64,000 nt of DNA from Treponema_C sp050320395 (GCF_050320395.1 NZ_CP144459.1:806001-870000); one strand, 5' to 3'. Counted from the first letter of the stretch, positions 17,202 to 27,055 are shown. Notes: generated from the letters alone by a model not told the origin. Made by a program: numbers and translations.

Positions 17202-18293
17202 ATGCGCATCCTCTTGGATTCACTGACAAAAACCTACGCAGCGGGGAACGGCGATATACATGCCGTACAAAACGTTTCTCTTTTAATTCCGTCGAATACC
17301 GTGTACGGCATTATCGGAAAAAGCGGGGCCGGAAAGTCCACCCTGGTGCGCCTTATCAGTTTGCTCGAAAAGCCGGACTCCGGTTCGGTGCTGTACGACG
17401 ATGTGCGCGTGGATAATTCGGATAAAAAAACGCTTATCGAGCGCCGCCGCCGCATCGGTATGATTTTTCAAAACTTCAATTTGTTCGGCTCGCGCACCGC
17501 CGGTGAAAACATAGCCTATCCCATGGAAATTGTCGGCGCATCCAAGCAGTATATAAAAACACGTACGGCCGAGCTTTTGCATTTAGTCGGCCTTGACGGA
17601 AGGGAAAAGGCGCCCATCAGTACGCTTTCGGGCGGACAAAAACAGCGGATCGCCATCGCCCGCGCTTTGGCAAACAAGCCCGACATCTTATTTTGCGACG
17701 AGGCGACCAGCGCTCTCGACCCGCAAACCACACGTTCGATTTTGCTTCTTATACGCAGTATTCAAAAACAGATGAATTTAACCGTTGTCATGATTACCCA
17801 TCAAATGGAAGTGGTGCGCGATATTTGCACCCATGTCGCCGTTTTGGATGAGGGAAGGGTTGCCGAATACGGTACGGTTACCGATATTTTCAGCCGCCCC
17901 AAAACCGCCGTTACAAAGGACTTTTTGGCAAACCTTGCCGTTTCGGACAAGGCGCTTCCCGAACCGACTGATTCCGAATCTTCAGGCGATAATCGCGGTT
18001 CAGACGGAAGCTCCGCCGGCACACATGACGGCTTTGTACGCTGGTCCAAAGACGGCGGAAAGTACATTTTGAGGTTTATCGGAAGCAATACGGGAGAGCC
18101 CGTCTTAAGCCGCCTTTCGCGCCTTTTTAATGTGGAATTCAATATACGGGCAGGCGGCATTCAGCATTTAAGCGAAGGCGATGTCGGAACCCTTGTTACC
18201 GATATAACCGGAGCCGCCGATGAGTTGAACAAAGCCTTACTGTGGCTCGAAAGTCAGGGCGTTATTGTCGAAATTGAAGGAGAAAACCCGTGA
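17202..18293 (+). CDS. metN: Methionine ABC transporter ATPase MetN
   Basis: A 363-residue ABC ATPase with Walker A GKSGAGKST (near 40), signature LSGGQKQR and Walker B LFCDEATSALDPQT, followed by a C-terminal NIL/ACT-like domain (about 265-363) that in MetN binds methionine and inhibits transport. The domain set and the neighbouring metI and metQ identify a D-/L-methionine importer. An unusual Ser/Gly-rich linker (TDSESSGDNRGSDGSSAGTH, about 252-271) joins the two domains. metI overlaps the stop by four bases. Confidence 0.95.
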   Translation: MRILLDSLTKTYAAGNGDIHAVQNVSLLIPSNTVYGIIGKSGAGKSTLVRLISLLEKPDSGSVLYDDVRVDNSDKKTLIERRRRIGMIFQNFNLFGSRTAGENIAYPMEIVGASKQYIKTRTAELLHLVGLDGREKAPISTLSGGQKQRIAIARALANKPDILFCDEATSALDPQTTRSILLLIRSIQKQMNLTVVMITHQMEVVRDICTHVAVLDEGRVAEYGTVTDIFSRPKTAVTKDFLANLAVSDKALPEPTDSESSGDNRGSDGSSAGTHDGFVRWSKDGGKYILRFIGSNTGEPVLSRLSRLFNVEFNIRAGGIQHLSEGDVGTLVTDITGAADELNKALLWLESQGVIVEIEGENP

Positions 18294-18952
18294 GTTCCGT
18301 ACAAAATCTCGCGTTTTTAGTGGGGAAGGCAACAGGCCAGACATTGATAATGGTTTTTTCTTCAACCTTTTTTTCGGTTTTGCTCGGCCTTCCCGTCGGT
18401 ATTTTGCTGTGCACAAGCGATCCTGCAGGTATTCGGCCGCGCCCTCTTTTGTATCAAGTACTCACGCGCATTGTAAACGTTTTGCGTTCTTTTCCGTTTA
18501 TTATATTGATGATTTTACTGTTTCCCCTGTCGCGTATTTTAGCCGGTACGAGTATCGGTACGGCGGCGACGATTATTCCGCTTTCGATTGCGGCGGCCCC
18601 CTTTGCGGCGCGCATTATAGAAACGGCTTTAAAGGAGGTAGACGCGGGGGTTGTACAAGCCGCCCGCGCTATGGGTTCCACCAATATGCAGATAATCGTC
18701 AAAGTTCTGCTTCCCGAAGCGCTTCCCTCTCTTACGGCGGGGATAACCCTTACGATAATCAATCTTATCGGTTATTCGGCTATGGCAGGCGCAATAGGAG
18801 GAGGCGGCTTGGGCGATTTGGCAATCCGCTACGGGTACCAGCGTTTTAGACCCGATGTAATGGCGGCATCTGTTGCGGTTATTTTGATATTGGTTGAAAT
18901 TATTCAAGCGGCAGGCTCCAAACTGAGCGCCGCTCAAATGAAAAAAAGGTGA
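18290..18952 (+). CDS. metI: Methionine ABC transporter permease MetI
   Basis: A 220-residue inner-membrane permease with about five helices and the EAA loop (ALKEVDAGVVQAARAMGSTN ... LLPEALPSL) that contacts MetN. GYSAMAGAIGGGGLGDLAIR is characteristic of MetI. The GTG start overlaps the metN stop (GTGA), so translation is coupled. Confidence 0.95.
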   Translation: MSSVQNLAFLVGKATGQTLIMVFSSTFFSVLLGLPVGILLCTSDPAGIRPRPLLYQVLTRIVNVLRSFPFIILMILLFPLSRILAGTSIGTAATIIPLSIAAAPFAARIIETALKEVDAGVVQAARAMGSTNMQIIVKVLLPEALPSLTAGITLTIINLIGYSAMAGAIGGGGLGDLAIRYGYQRFRPDVMAASVAVILILVEIIQAAGSKLSAAQMKKR

Positions 18953-18985
18953 TGTGAATCACTGCATATAATTAGGAGTATAACT

Positions 18986-19786
18986 GTGAAAAAACACATG
19001 CGGATTTTATGTGCGGTTTTTGCCGCAGCGGTATTGTTTGCTTCATGTGCAAAACAAAAAGATGAAAAGGTTTTAAAAGTGGGGGCGACTCCGGAACCTC
19101 ATGCGGAAATGCTTAAGCTGGTAGTCGAAGATTTGGCTTCTCAGGGGATTAAGCTTGAAGTAATCGAATTTACCGATTACGTTACACCGAACGACGCCTT
19201 GGAGAGCGGTCAAATAGATGCGAATTTTTTTCAACACTTGCCGTATATGGAATCCTTCAATAAGGAAAAAGGCTACCGCTTGGCAAATGCCGGCGGTATT
19301 CATATTGAACCGATTGCCCTGTATTCAAAAAAAGTAAAGGCCTTGTCGGATTTGCCTTCGGGAGCCGTTATTGCAATTCCGAACGATCCTACAAACGAAG
19401 GAAGGGCATTGCTTTTGCTGCAATCCGCCGGTTTAATCAAGTTGAATGCAAGCGCCGGTATTACCGCAACGCCTCAGGATATAAGCGAAAACGCCAAAAA
19501 ACTGAAATTCCGCGAAATCGAAGCCGCTTCCCTTCCGCGCGTATTACAGGATGTTGATGCTGCCGTTATTAACGGAAACTATGCCATCCCCGCCGGTTTA
19601 CGCGCTTCCAAAGACGGCTTGGTTGTTGAAGGAGCGGATTCGCCCTATGTGAATATTATCAGCGTAAAAGCGGGTAACGAAAAAGATGCGCGCATCAGCG
19701 CCCTTGTTAAAGCTTTGTGCAGTAAAAAAATTGCGGACTTTATCGAAAAGCGTTATCCGAACGGGGAAGTCGTAAAAGTATTTTAG
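18986..19786 (+). CDS. metQ: Methionine-binding lipoprotein MetQ
   Basis: A 266-residue NlpA-family substrate-binding lipoprotein. The signal peptide ends in the lipobox LFASC, and the mature part carries the family patterns LKVGATPEPHAEMLKL, DALESGQIDANFFQHLPYME and NEGRALLLLQSAGLIKL. It delivers methionine to MetNI and ends the operon. Confidence 0.95.
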   Translation: MKKHMRILCAVFAAAVLFASCAKQKDEKVLKVGATPEPHAEMLKLVVEDLASQGIKLEVIEFTDYVTPNDALESGQIDANFFQHLPYMESFNKEKGYRLANAGGIHIEPIALYSKKVKALSDLPSGAVIAIPNDPTNEGRALLLLQSAGLIKLNASAGITATPQDISENAKKLKFREIEAASLPRVLQDVDAAVINGNYAIPAGLRASKDGLVVEGADSPYVNIISVKAGNEKDARISALVKALCSKKIADFIEKRYPNGEVVKVF

Positions 19787-19847
19787 AGATTTTCCCGACG
19801 CTTAAGGTTTTGTACCGGAATACCGCCGCTTGCAGGAGTTTTGTTCT

Positions 19848-21128
19848 ATGGAAATGAAGTGGATTGTTTTGGCGCTTGCCGCTCTTATGTATGTTACCGT
19901 TATTATTTTCTCGGATAAAAAACACTGGGTTTCGCTTATTGCAGGGGCGGCGGTTATTCTTATCGGGGCGGTTTCTCCGGTTCACGCCCTTGTCACGCTT
20001 ATCAATTGGAATATTTTGGGGATTTACATAGGTTCTCTTATAATCGCCGAACTTTTTTTATATTCGCGCGTGCCTAACCGCCTTGCCGATATGATTATCG
20101 AAAAGCTTCCCGATACGGGAACTGCCATTACCGCCATTTTAATTATGACCGGTATTATTTCGGCCTTTGTCGAAAACGTCGCGACCGTATTGGTTATGGC
20201 GCCCATTGCCCTTTCCGTGTGTAAAAAACTGCGTATTACCCCCATATATTTTATGGCCGGTCTTGCGGTGATGGCAAATCTGCAAGGGACGGCAACCTTG
20301 GTCGGAGACCCTCCTTCCATGATATTCGCTTCCTATGCCCGCTACGGTTTTAACGACTTTTTTATCTATCAGGGCCGCATGTCGATTTTTTTTGTCGTTC
20401 AAATGGGAATGATTGCAGGCGCCCTGTATTTTTATCTGTATTTTACGAAGGTTGCAAATATCGGCAAGCAAAAAATCAGCGTCGAGCGCGAAAGCATTGT
20501 GTCGTTTTTCCCGACGGTTTTATTGCTTTTAATGATTGTCGCCCTGGCTGTCTGCTCGTTTTTTCATATTGAATATTCGGGCGCCTTTGTGATGATTCTC
20601 GGTATCGCCGGTTTGATATGGTTCCGTTTTATCCGTAAAGAGGGGTTGCAAAAAACCGTTTTAATGATTAAAAATCTCGACTGGGAAACCATCGGCTTTT
20701 TAATCGGCGTTTTTATCGTTATCGGAACGGTTTCGGAAACCGGCCTTTTGGAAGATTTTGCCCTCTTTTTGCGCGGCATAATCGGCGGCAATAAGCTGTT
20801 GGGATTTGCCGTCATTATCCTTGTATCCGTTATCATCTCCGGTTTTGTGGATAACGTGCCCTATATTATCGTTATGCTGCCTGTCGCCGCAACCCTTGCG
20901 CAAAATCTGGGCTTAAAAAGCGAATTGTATATGTTTGCCCTTTTGGTCGGTTCGTGCATGGGCGGAAACCTTACCCCCTTCGGCGCTTCGGCAAATATTG
21001 CGGCTATGGGCATATTAAAAAAACAGGGCGCGCCTATGTCCTTTGCCGATTGGTGCAAAATCGGCGTTCCCTTTACCCTTATAACCACGGCGGCCGCCTC
21101 AATCCTTTTATGGTTTTTGTGGGGATAA
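19848..21128 (+). CDS. ArsB/NhaD-type ion transporter
   Basis: A 426-residue membrane protein with about 11-12 helices. The duplicated signature motifs of the ion-transporter superfamily are seen: FVENVATVLVMAPIAL with LQGTATLVGDPPS in the first half, and GFVDNVPYIIVMLPVA with MGGNLTPFGASANI in the second half. Members export arsenite, exchange sodium, or take up dicarboxylates; the ion is not decided by sequence. ATG 19848 is chosen because AGGAG stands nine bases upstream; a TTG at 19830 is rejected. It follows metQ and may be in the same transcript. Confidence 0.85.
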   Translation: MEMKWIVLALAALMYVTVIIFSDKKHWVSLIAGAAVILIGAVSPVHALVTLINWNILGIYIGSLIIAELFLYSRVPNRLADMIIEKLPDTGTAITAILIMTGIISAFVENVATVLVMAPIALSVCKKLRITPIYFMAGLAVMANLQGTATLVGDPPSMIFASYARYGFNDFFIYQGRMSIFFVVQMGMIAGALYFYLYFTKVANIGKQKISVERESIVSFFPTVLLLLMIVALAVCSFFHIEYSGAFVMILGIAGLIWFRFIRKEGLQKTVLMIKNLDWETIGFLIGVFIVIGTVSETGLLEDFALFLRGIIGGNKLLGFAVIILVSVIISGFVDNVPYIIVMLPVAATLAQNLGLKSELYMFALLVGSCMGGNLTPFGASANIAAMGILKKQGAPMSFADWCKIGVPFTLITTAAASILLWFLWG

Positions 21129-21133
21129 ATCCC

Positions 21134-22510
21134 TTACACCATAGTTTCCGGACGTACAAGTTCGTCGAAGCGTTCGGCGGTTAAAAAGCCCAGTTTGACG
21201 CAGGCTTCTTTTAAGCCGATGTTTTCGCGGTGGGCTTTTTGCGCGGTTTGTGCCGCTTTTTCGTAGCCTATGTGCGGGTTAAGCGCGGTAACGAGCATAA
21301 GCGAATTGCTTACGTTAAATGCCATGCGCTCCCTGTTTGCACGAATACCGCGCGCGCAGTGTTCCGTAAAGGATTCAACCGCTTCGGCTAAAAGCCGCGC
21401 CGACTGCAAAAAATTATAAGCGCACACGGGCATAAAGACGTTCAGTTCAAAGTTTCCCTGACTTGCCGCAACCGATACGCTCACGTCGTTTCCCATAATT
21501 TGTACGGCAACCATGGTTACCGCTTCGGCTTGCGTGGGATTTACCTTGCCGGGCATAATGGAAGAGCCGGGTTCGTTTTCCGGAATAAGGATTTCTCCCA
21601 AACCGCAGCGGGGGCCCGAAGCCAAATGCCGTATGTCGTTTGCAATCTTCATCATGTCGCAGGCGAGGGACTTTATCGCTGCGTGCGCAAACACCGCTTC
21701 GTTTTTGCTTGTAAGTGCGTGGAATTTATTTTGCGCCGTATAAAAGGCGGTGCCTGCAATTTCGCCCGCTTTTTCGGCGGCTGTTTCGGCAAAGCCTTTC
21801 GGGGCGTTTAATCCCGTACCGACCGCCGTTCCGCCCAGGGCAAGCTCCCGCAAAGGCTCAAGCGACATGGTAAGTAAATCGCGCCCCCTTTCCAAAGAAG
21901 AACGCCAGCCGCTTATTTCCTGAGAAAAGCGCAGGGGAACGGCGTCCTGCAAGTGTGTGCGCCCTATTTTTATTACATCCTCGTTTTCTTTTTCCAGCTT
22001 GTAAAAAATATCGATAAGGCCTTGTACTGCGGGGATGAGGCGCTTTTCGCATATCAATACAAAGGCTATGTGCATGGCTGCCGGGAAGGTGTCGTTTGAA
22101 GACTGGCTCATGTTTACGTCGTCGTTCGGGTGCAAAAGCTTTTTCCCTGCAAGGGAGTTTGCGCGGTTTGCAATCACTTCGTTGACGTTCATATTCGTTT
22201 GAGTGCCGCTTCCCGTCTGCCATACCACAAGCGGAAACTCGGCTGCAAGCTTTCCTTCGATTATTTCATCGCATGCCGCTTCTATTGCGCGCAGTTTTTC
22301 TTCAGTCATTTTATCGGCAAGCAAAATGCGGTTTGCCCGCGCTGCCGCCTTTTTTAATATGCCGAATGCACGGATAATTTCTTCGGGCATAGTTTCGATT
22401 CCCGCGCCGATTTTAAAGTTGTTTTTACTGCGCTCCGTTTGCGCTCCCCATAAGGCATCGGCGGGAACTTGAACTTCCCCCATTGAATCGTGTTCGGTAC
22501 GGTATTGCAT
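21134..22510 (-). CDS. fumC: Class II fumarate hydratase
   Basis: A 458-residue enzyme interconverting fumarate and malate. The signature GSSIMPGKVNP and the active-site strings GRTHLQDAVPLRFSQE and SGSGTQTNMNVNEV are present, and the length is standard. The ATG at 22510 is preferred because GGAG stands seven bases upstream; an ATG at 22522 would place that site inside the gene. It converges on the ArsB/NhaD transporter with only five bases between the stops. Confidence 0.93.
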   Translation of the reverse strand: MQYRTEHDSMGEVQVPADALWGAQTERSKNNFKIGAGIETMPEEIIRAFGILKKAAARANRILLADKMTEEKLRAIEAACDEIIEGKLAAEFPLVVWQTGSGTQTNMNVNEVIANRANSLAGKKLLHPNDDVNMSQSSNDTFPAAMHIAFVLICEKRLIPAVQGLIDIFYKLEKENEDVIKIGRTHLQDAVPLRFSQEISGWRSSLERGRDLLTMSLEPLRELALGGTAVGTGLNAPKGFAETAAEKAGEIAGTAFYTAQNKFHALTSKNEAVFAHAAIKSLACDMMKIANDIRHLASGPRCGLGEILIPENEPGSSIMPGKVNPTQAEAVTMVAVQIMGNDVSVSVAASQGNFELNVFMPVCAYNFLQSARLLAEAVESFTEHCARGIRANRERMAFNVSNSLMLVTALNPHIGYEKAAQTAQKAHRENIGLKEACVKLGFLTAERFDELVRPETMV

Positions 22511-22675
22511 AAAATTCTCCATAATTAAGCATAATTAAGATGCCGACAAAGTGCGAACTCAACCGGCGCCGTGTTGCCGTGTAAGTGTAGCGCAAAATCC
22601 CGATTTAAACAATACGGATGTCCGTACTCACCGGAAACGGGACACAAGCGGATGTTAAAGCGCAAAAATTATCTC

Positions 22676-22704
22676 TTGACATATTCTTTGTTTATGCTTA
22701 TCCT
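22676..22704 (+). promoter_or_regulatory. psuK-psuG promoter
   Basis: TTGACA (22676-22681), a 17-base spacer and TATCCT (22699-22704) lie 30 bases upstream of the psuK ATG, with AGGAATGAGG before the start. Confidence 0.6.
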
Positions 22705-22734
22705 GTATAAGGATTTGCTTACAAGGAATGAGGT

Positions 22735-23910
22735 ATGAAAAAAATTACCGCCCGGGAAACCGAAATCTTGCAGTGGATACGCGAAAATCCTTTAATTTCT
22801 CACCAAGAACTTGCCGAAAAAGCGGGTATTACGCGCTCGAGCGTTTCGGTGCATATTTCGAATTTAATAAAAAAGGGTTTGATTTTAGGCAAGGGCTATG
22901 TAACGGGCGGCTCAAAACCGGTTGCCGTTATCGGTGCGGTTAATATCGATATAAGCGCATCCGCTTCGGCCGCATTCCGCAAAGCCGATTCCAATCCCGG
23001 AAAAATACGGGTCGGCGCGGGCGGTGTGGCTTTTAATATCGCTTCAAATCTGGCTCTGCTCGGCCTTCCCGTGCACTTTATAAGCGCATTCGGAGGAGAC
23101 ACGCATGCCGCATTTTTAAAACACAAATGCTTTGAGCGCGGCCTTGATATATCCTCCTCTTTAACCGCAGATACGGCCTCGTCTTCTTCTTACGTATGTA
23201 TAAACGATGAAAAAGGCGATATGGTGGCGGCGGTAAACGATATGGATATATACGAACATCTGACGCCTGAATATATCGAAAAAAAATTGCCGCTTATAAA
23301 CAAGTCGGCGCTCTGCCTTATCGACACGAATATTCCCGCCGAAACGATTGCATATATCGCCGAACATTGTACCGTTCCCCTTATTGCCGAACCCGTTTCC
23401 ACGCACAAGGCGGTAAAACTTTTGCCCGTTTTGCACAAACTGTATGCCCTTACACCGAACAAAACGGAAGCCCTTGCCCTGTATAACGCTTCCCGTCAAA
23501 ACTCTTTGCTCCGGACCGGTTCACAAACGGAAGCGAAACCCGCTCTTGCAGAACTTGCCCGCTTTTTTATCGAAGGCGGGGTGCAGCGTATCTATATTTC
23601 GCTCGGAGAAAAAGGCTTGTTTTGCGCCGATAAAACCGGCCGCTGCCGCGTAAAAGCCTATGTACCCGAAAATACGGACGGGGTACGCTCAGGTGCGCAC
23701 ATAAGCAGGCAATCCCTTATCAAAAATACGACGGGGGCGGGCGACAGTCAAACGGCGGCCGTCGCATGGGCGGTTTTAAAAAATATGAGCTTAAAAGAAA
23801 GCGGTTTTGCCGGAATCGCGGCTGCATCCCTGTGTTTGGAAGTCAATGAGGCGGTAAACGATAATCTTACGGAAGGAGTGTTATATGAACGAATACAAAA
23901 AATATCTTGA
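22735..23910 (+). CDS. psuK: Pseudouridine kinase with N-terminal wHTH
   Basis: A 391-residue PfkB-family kinase. Residues 1-60 form a winged helix (ETEILQWIRENPLISHQELA ... ITRSSVSVHISNLIKKG), the rest a ribokinase fold with GAVNIDISASA, GGVAFNIASNLALLG and the catalytic NTTGAGDSQTA near 340. The HTH-PfkB fusion is typical of PsuK/YeiC proteins, which phosphorylate pseudouridine and may self-regulate. The overlap of 26 bases with psuG supports the pathway. Confidence 0.88.
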   Translation: MKKITARETEILQWIRENPLISHQELAEKAGITRSSVSVHISNLIKKGLILGKGYVTGGSKPVAVIGAVNIDISASASAAFRKADSNPGKIRVGAGGVAFNIASNLALLGLPVHFISAFGGDTHAAFLKHKCFERGLDISSSLTADTASSSSYVCINDEKGDMVAAVNDMDIYEHLTPEYIEKKLPLINKSALCLIDTNIPAETIAYIAEHCTVPLIAEPVSTHKAVKLLPVLHKLYALTPNKTEALALYNASRQNSLLRTGSQTEAKPALAELARFFIEGGVQRIYISLGEKGLFCADKTGRCRVKAYVPENTDGVRSGAHISRQSLIKNTTGAGDSQTAAVAWAVLKNMSLKESGFAGIAAASLCLEVNEAVNDNLTEGVLYERIQKIS

Positions 23911-24829
23911 CGTTTCGCCCGAAGTGAGCGAAGCTTTAAAGGCGGGTAAACCGGTGGTTGCCCTTGAATCGACGATTATTTCGCACGGAATGCCCTATCC
24001 GAAAAACGTAGAAACGGCCTTAGCGGTTGAAAAGATAGTCCGCGAAAACGGGGCCGTTCCTGCAACGATTGCCGTTATCGGCGGCCGCCTTAAAGCGGGT
24101 ATCGGCACCGATGAAATCGATTATTTGGGAAAAACTGGTCTTGCCGTTACAAAGGCGAGCCGCCGCGACCTGTGCATTTTAACCGCGCAAAAAAAAGACG
24201 GGGCCGCAACGGTTGCCGCCACGATGATTATCGCCGCGATGGCCGGCATTAAAGTTTTTGCAACCGGCGGCATAGGCGGGGTGCACCGCGGTGCGGAAAC
24301 GACGATGGACATTTCGGCCGACCTTGAAGAATTGGCAAAAACGAATGTGCTGGTTGTATGCGCGGGAGCAAAATCGATTTTGGATTTGGGCCTTACCCTC
24401 GAATATTTGGAAACGCGCGGCGTTCCGGTTGTAGGCTATCAAACCGAAGAACTTCCCGCCTTTTACACGCGCTCAAGCGGCTTTAAAACCGACTGCCGTA
24501 TGGACAGTCCCAAAGAGATAGCCGAAGCTTTTTATGCAAAGCTTGAGCTCGGCTTGGCCGGCGGTATGGTTGTTGCGAATCCCATACCCGAAGAATTTGC
24601 GATGGACAAAGATTATATCGATAAGTCCATAGAAGATGCTCTTGAAAAAATGAATGCGCTCGGCATTACCGGAAAGCGCACAACACCCTTTTTACTCGAC
24701 GAAATTCAAAAAATTACGGGCGGTAAAAGCCTCGAATCGAATATCCGCCTTGTGTACAACAATGCGCGCTTAGCCTCACAAATTGCCTACGGATTAAGCA
24801 CTTTGGAACAAAGCGCTTTGGAACATTAA
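23885..24829 (+). CDS. psuG: Pseudouridine-5'-phosphate glycosidase
   Basis: A 314-residue enzyme that splits pseudouridine 5'-phosphate into uracil and ribose 5-phosphate. Family patterns are complete: ALESTIISHGMPYPKNVETA, KDGAATVAATMIIAAMAGIKVFATGGIGGVHRG, and a C-terminal KRTTPFLL. It overlaps psuK, so the two steps of pseudouridine salvage are encoded together. Confidence 0.95.
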   Translation: MNEYKKYLDVSPEVSEALKAGKPVVALESTIISHGMPYPKNVETALAVEKIVRENGAVPATIAVIGGRLKAGIGTDEIDYLGKTGLAVTKASRRDLCILTAQKKDGAATVAATMIIAAMAGIKVFATGGIGGVHRGAETTMDISADLEELAKTNVLVVCAGAKSILDLGLTLEYLETRGVPVVGYQTEELPAFYTRSSGFKTDCRMDSPKEIAEAFYAKLELGLAGGMVVANPIPEEFAMDKDYIDKSIEDALEKMNALGITGKRTTPFLLDEIQKITGGKSLESNIRLVYNNARLASQIAYGLSTLEQSALEH

Positions 24830-24998
24830 GAGGTCCGGATATAAGGTAATTAGGCAGACGAGGGGGCAAAAAACGGCAGGGAAGGGCGCAGCGGAACACG
24901 CTTCGTTTTTCCCCGCCTTTCGGGGGCGGTGGCGCCCCAAAACTTCGGTTTGTAGACAGCCCCGCCCGTTTTAATCGGCCTGCTTTAATCCGTCTTTT
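24830..24998. other. Convergent spacer with G+C-rich hairpins
   Basis: Between psuG (plus) and the following minus-strand dehydrogenase lies a spacer of 169 bases. It holds CCCCG / CGGGG (24911-24925) and GGGGCG / CGCCCC (24923-24938) around short loops, plausible transcription stops for one or both genes. No coding sequence is seen. Confidence 0.45.
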
Positions 24999-26033
24999 TT
25001 AATCCACATACATATGCATGGGGTATGACAGGTATTTAAGTTCGCTTAATTTTTCTACGGTAATGTAGCCCGGAGGTGCTTCAAGTACCGTGGGTATTCT
25101 GTTTACGATTGTAGCGCATGTGTGTTCGACCGTTGCCGGTTTTTTTACAAAAAAGACCGTATCGGGTTCGCCCGTTATTTTCCAATCGCACATATCGCCG
25201 TCGTCCGGGCCGTACACCTTTCCGATACACTGGGTTTCGATAATCGGGCCTTGGAATGTTTCGGTCGTTACAACCGCACTCATACCGATACAGTTCCCCT
25301 TGGGAATGGTTTTGCCCAGCGTGTCCGAATATAAGTCCTTGTCGTAAAAATACGGAACGCATTTTTGGCTTTGCGATTTGATTGTCCAGCCCATTTTATT
25401 GCACAAACATTCGTTCGAATTCCATACATATGCCGGCTCCAGGGTTTCAGGATGAGCGATTTGAGCTTCGAATTCATCGGGAGTTAATCCGGCTCCGTGG
25501 GCTTTTGCAAGTGCAAGACCGTAGTCTTCCACATTATAGCTTACCGCCCCTTCGATTTTTTTGATATTGTGAACGCCGCCTGCAACGCAGCCTATCATGT
25601 TGACCCAATAAATATCCTGCATACCCGCGCCGACTATCGTACAGCCGTGTTCCTTTGCCAGTTTGTCGAGCCTGTTTGTAATGGCGGAAGCCGTTGTCCA
25701 CGGATAAATCGCTTCTTCGCAGGTTGTAATGATGTTTATACCGCGTTCGGCGCATTTTTCCATGTGCGGCGCCATATCGCTCATAAAGCTGAACATAGTC
25801 ATAACGGCGATGTCCGCATCGCATTCGTCCAACACCTTGTCGGCATCGTCGCGGACAACCACTCCGATGGGAAAACCCAAGCCTGCAATTTCGCCGACAT
25901 CTTTACCGACCACTGCCGGATTTACATCGATAGCGCCTACAATTTCCGCACCTTTTTCATACAGATACCGCAACGTCCATTTACTCATTTTACCGCATCC
26001 GTATTGTACTACACGAATTTTTTCCTGACTCAT
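24999..26033 (-). CDS. 2,4-diaminopentanoate dehydrogenase-like oxidoreductase
   Basis: A 344-residue NAD(P)-dependent oxidoreductase with an N-terminal Rossmann fold (VVQYGCGKMSKWTLRYLYEKG, then AIDVNPAVVGKDVGEIAG) related to dihydrodipicolinate reductase. Length and the C-terminal string VLEAPPGYITVEKLSELKY resemble 2,4-diaminopentanoate dehydrogenase of the oxidative ornithine-fermentation pathway. No other gene of that pathway is next to it, so the substrate could be another amino acid derivative. AGGAGG precedes the ATG. It is controlled by a MerR-type promoter, and a MerR gene lies just upstream. Confidence 0.6.
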   Translation of the reverse strand: MSQEKIRVVQYGCGKMSKWTLRYLYEKGAEIVGAIDVNPAVVGKDVGEIAGLGFPIGVVVRDDADKVLDECDADIAVMTMFSFMSDMAPHMEKCAERGINIITTCEEAIYPWTTASAITNRLDKLAKEHGCTIVGAGMQDIYWVNMIGCVAGGVHNIKKIEGAVSYNVEDYGLALAKAHGAGLTPDEFEAQIAHPETLEPAYVWNSNECLCNKMGWTIKSQSQKCVPYFYDKDLYSDTLGKTIPKGNCIGMSAVVTTETFQGPIIETQCIGKVYGPDDGDMCDWKITGEPDTVFFVKKPATVEHTCATIVNRIPTVLEAPPGYITVEKLSELKYLSYPMHMYVD

Positions 26034-26097
26034 AGACTGCCTCCTTTAAGACGGGTTTTAACGGCGTGAACTCAGAGTTCCGTCCGCTCCTATATAC

Positions 26098-26128
26098 ATC
26101 TTAAAGCTTGTACTTGGTATAAGGTCAA
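26098..26128 (-). promoter_or_regulatory. MerR-type promoter/operator
   Basis: On the minus strand TTGACC (26128-26123) and TAAGAT (26103-26098) are 19 bases apart, the over-long spacer typical of MerR-activated promoters. The spacer carries the dyad CTTATAC-CAA-GTACAAG (26123-26107), six of seven pairs matched. The dehydrogenase gene starts 65 bases downstream and the MerR gene lies upstream. Confidence 0.75.
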
Positions 26129-26153
26129 GAAAAAAATAATAAATATTTATAGA

Positions 26154-26993
26154 TTATTTTTCAAAAAAAACGGGTATTTGTAAGCGCAAAAACAAATCGC
26201 GCTCGGTTTCCCATGCCATTGCAATGTCCGAAATTTCTTCGCACAGGTAATCGCCGCCGATAATATAGTTTCGCCTTTGTATTTCATCAAGCAGGCGGCA
26301 AATATACTCCTTTTCTTTATAAAAATTATCGCAGTAAATGCACAAGTACATTCCCGGTTCCAAAACCGTAATCAGTTCGTCGGGAACAAATTGACGGTCT
26401 ACAAAAACGAACACTTCCGAAGAATAAAATTCTTTGCGCAAAAGATTGTCTTTGCGCAAAATGGTACCGGCATTGTAAAAATAGGTTTGCGGCAAACGGT
26501 TTATTTCCAATTCGTTTTTTAAATCCCGCAGCATTTTTTCGTAAGTACCCAAATCGTGGTCGTACACGTTGATACCCGAATCGATGCAGTATAAAAAACG
26601 CTTTCCTATATACTCAAGAACGATTGTACCGTCGGGCGGAGCGCATTTATAGCGCTCGAAGCTTTCGATTGTACGCTGAACGGCCCGCCGCTGGCATTTT
26701 AATTCCAAAATATCTTTGTCGATTTGATTTTGCCGTTGTGTCAGAATTTCGTGCATGTAGCACATATCTTTTTCTTTAAGCTGTATTTTGATTTCTTTTA
26801 GATTCATACCCAGGGCTTTCATATAACGGATCATATCCAAAACGGCGCTTTGCCGTATATCGTAAAAACGGTAACCCGTTAAATCGTCCCGCGATACGGG
26901 CTGCAAAAGCCCTTTTTTTTCATACAGGCGCAGTGTTTGCTCGGAAATACGGTTCAGTTTCGCCATTTGCCCTATCGTCAAACAGTTTTCCAT
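26154..26993 (-). CDS. MerR-family transcriptional regulator with effector domain
   Basis: A 279-residue regulator. The N-terminal winged helix reads LTIGQMAKLNRISEQTLRLYEKKGLLQP, followed by the dimerising helix (about 75-110) and a C-terminal domain of about 160 residues resembling the GyrI-like or BmrR-type ligand-binding fold. No metal-binding cysteine set of the MerR/ZntR kind is seen, so an organic ligand is more likely. The ATG at 26993 has GGAG eight bases upstream. It probably acts on the promoter at 26098-26128. Confidence 0.85.
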   Translation of the reverse strand: MENCLTIGQMAKLNRISEQTLRLYEKKGLLQPVSRDDLTGYRFYDIRQSAVLDMIRYMKALGMNLKEIKIQLKEKDMCYMHEILTQRQNQIDKDILELKCQRRAVQRTIESFERYKCAPPDGTIVLEYIGKRFLYCIDSGINVYDHDLGTYEKMLRDLKNELEINRLPQTYFYNAGTILRKDNLLRKEFYSSEVFVFVDRQFVPDELITVLEPGMYLCIYCDNFYKEKEYICRLLDEIQRRNYIIGGDYLCEEISDIAMAWETERDLFLRLQIPVFFEK

Positions 26994-27055
26994 AATATAT
27001 CTCCGCTTATAATTGGTACTCACTTTATTGAATTTGTCAAGACCCGTATAAACCC

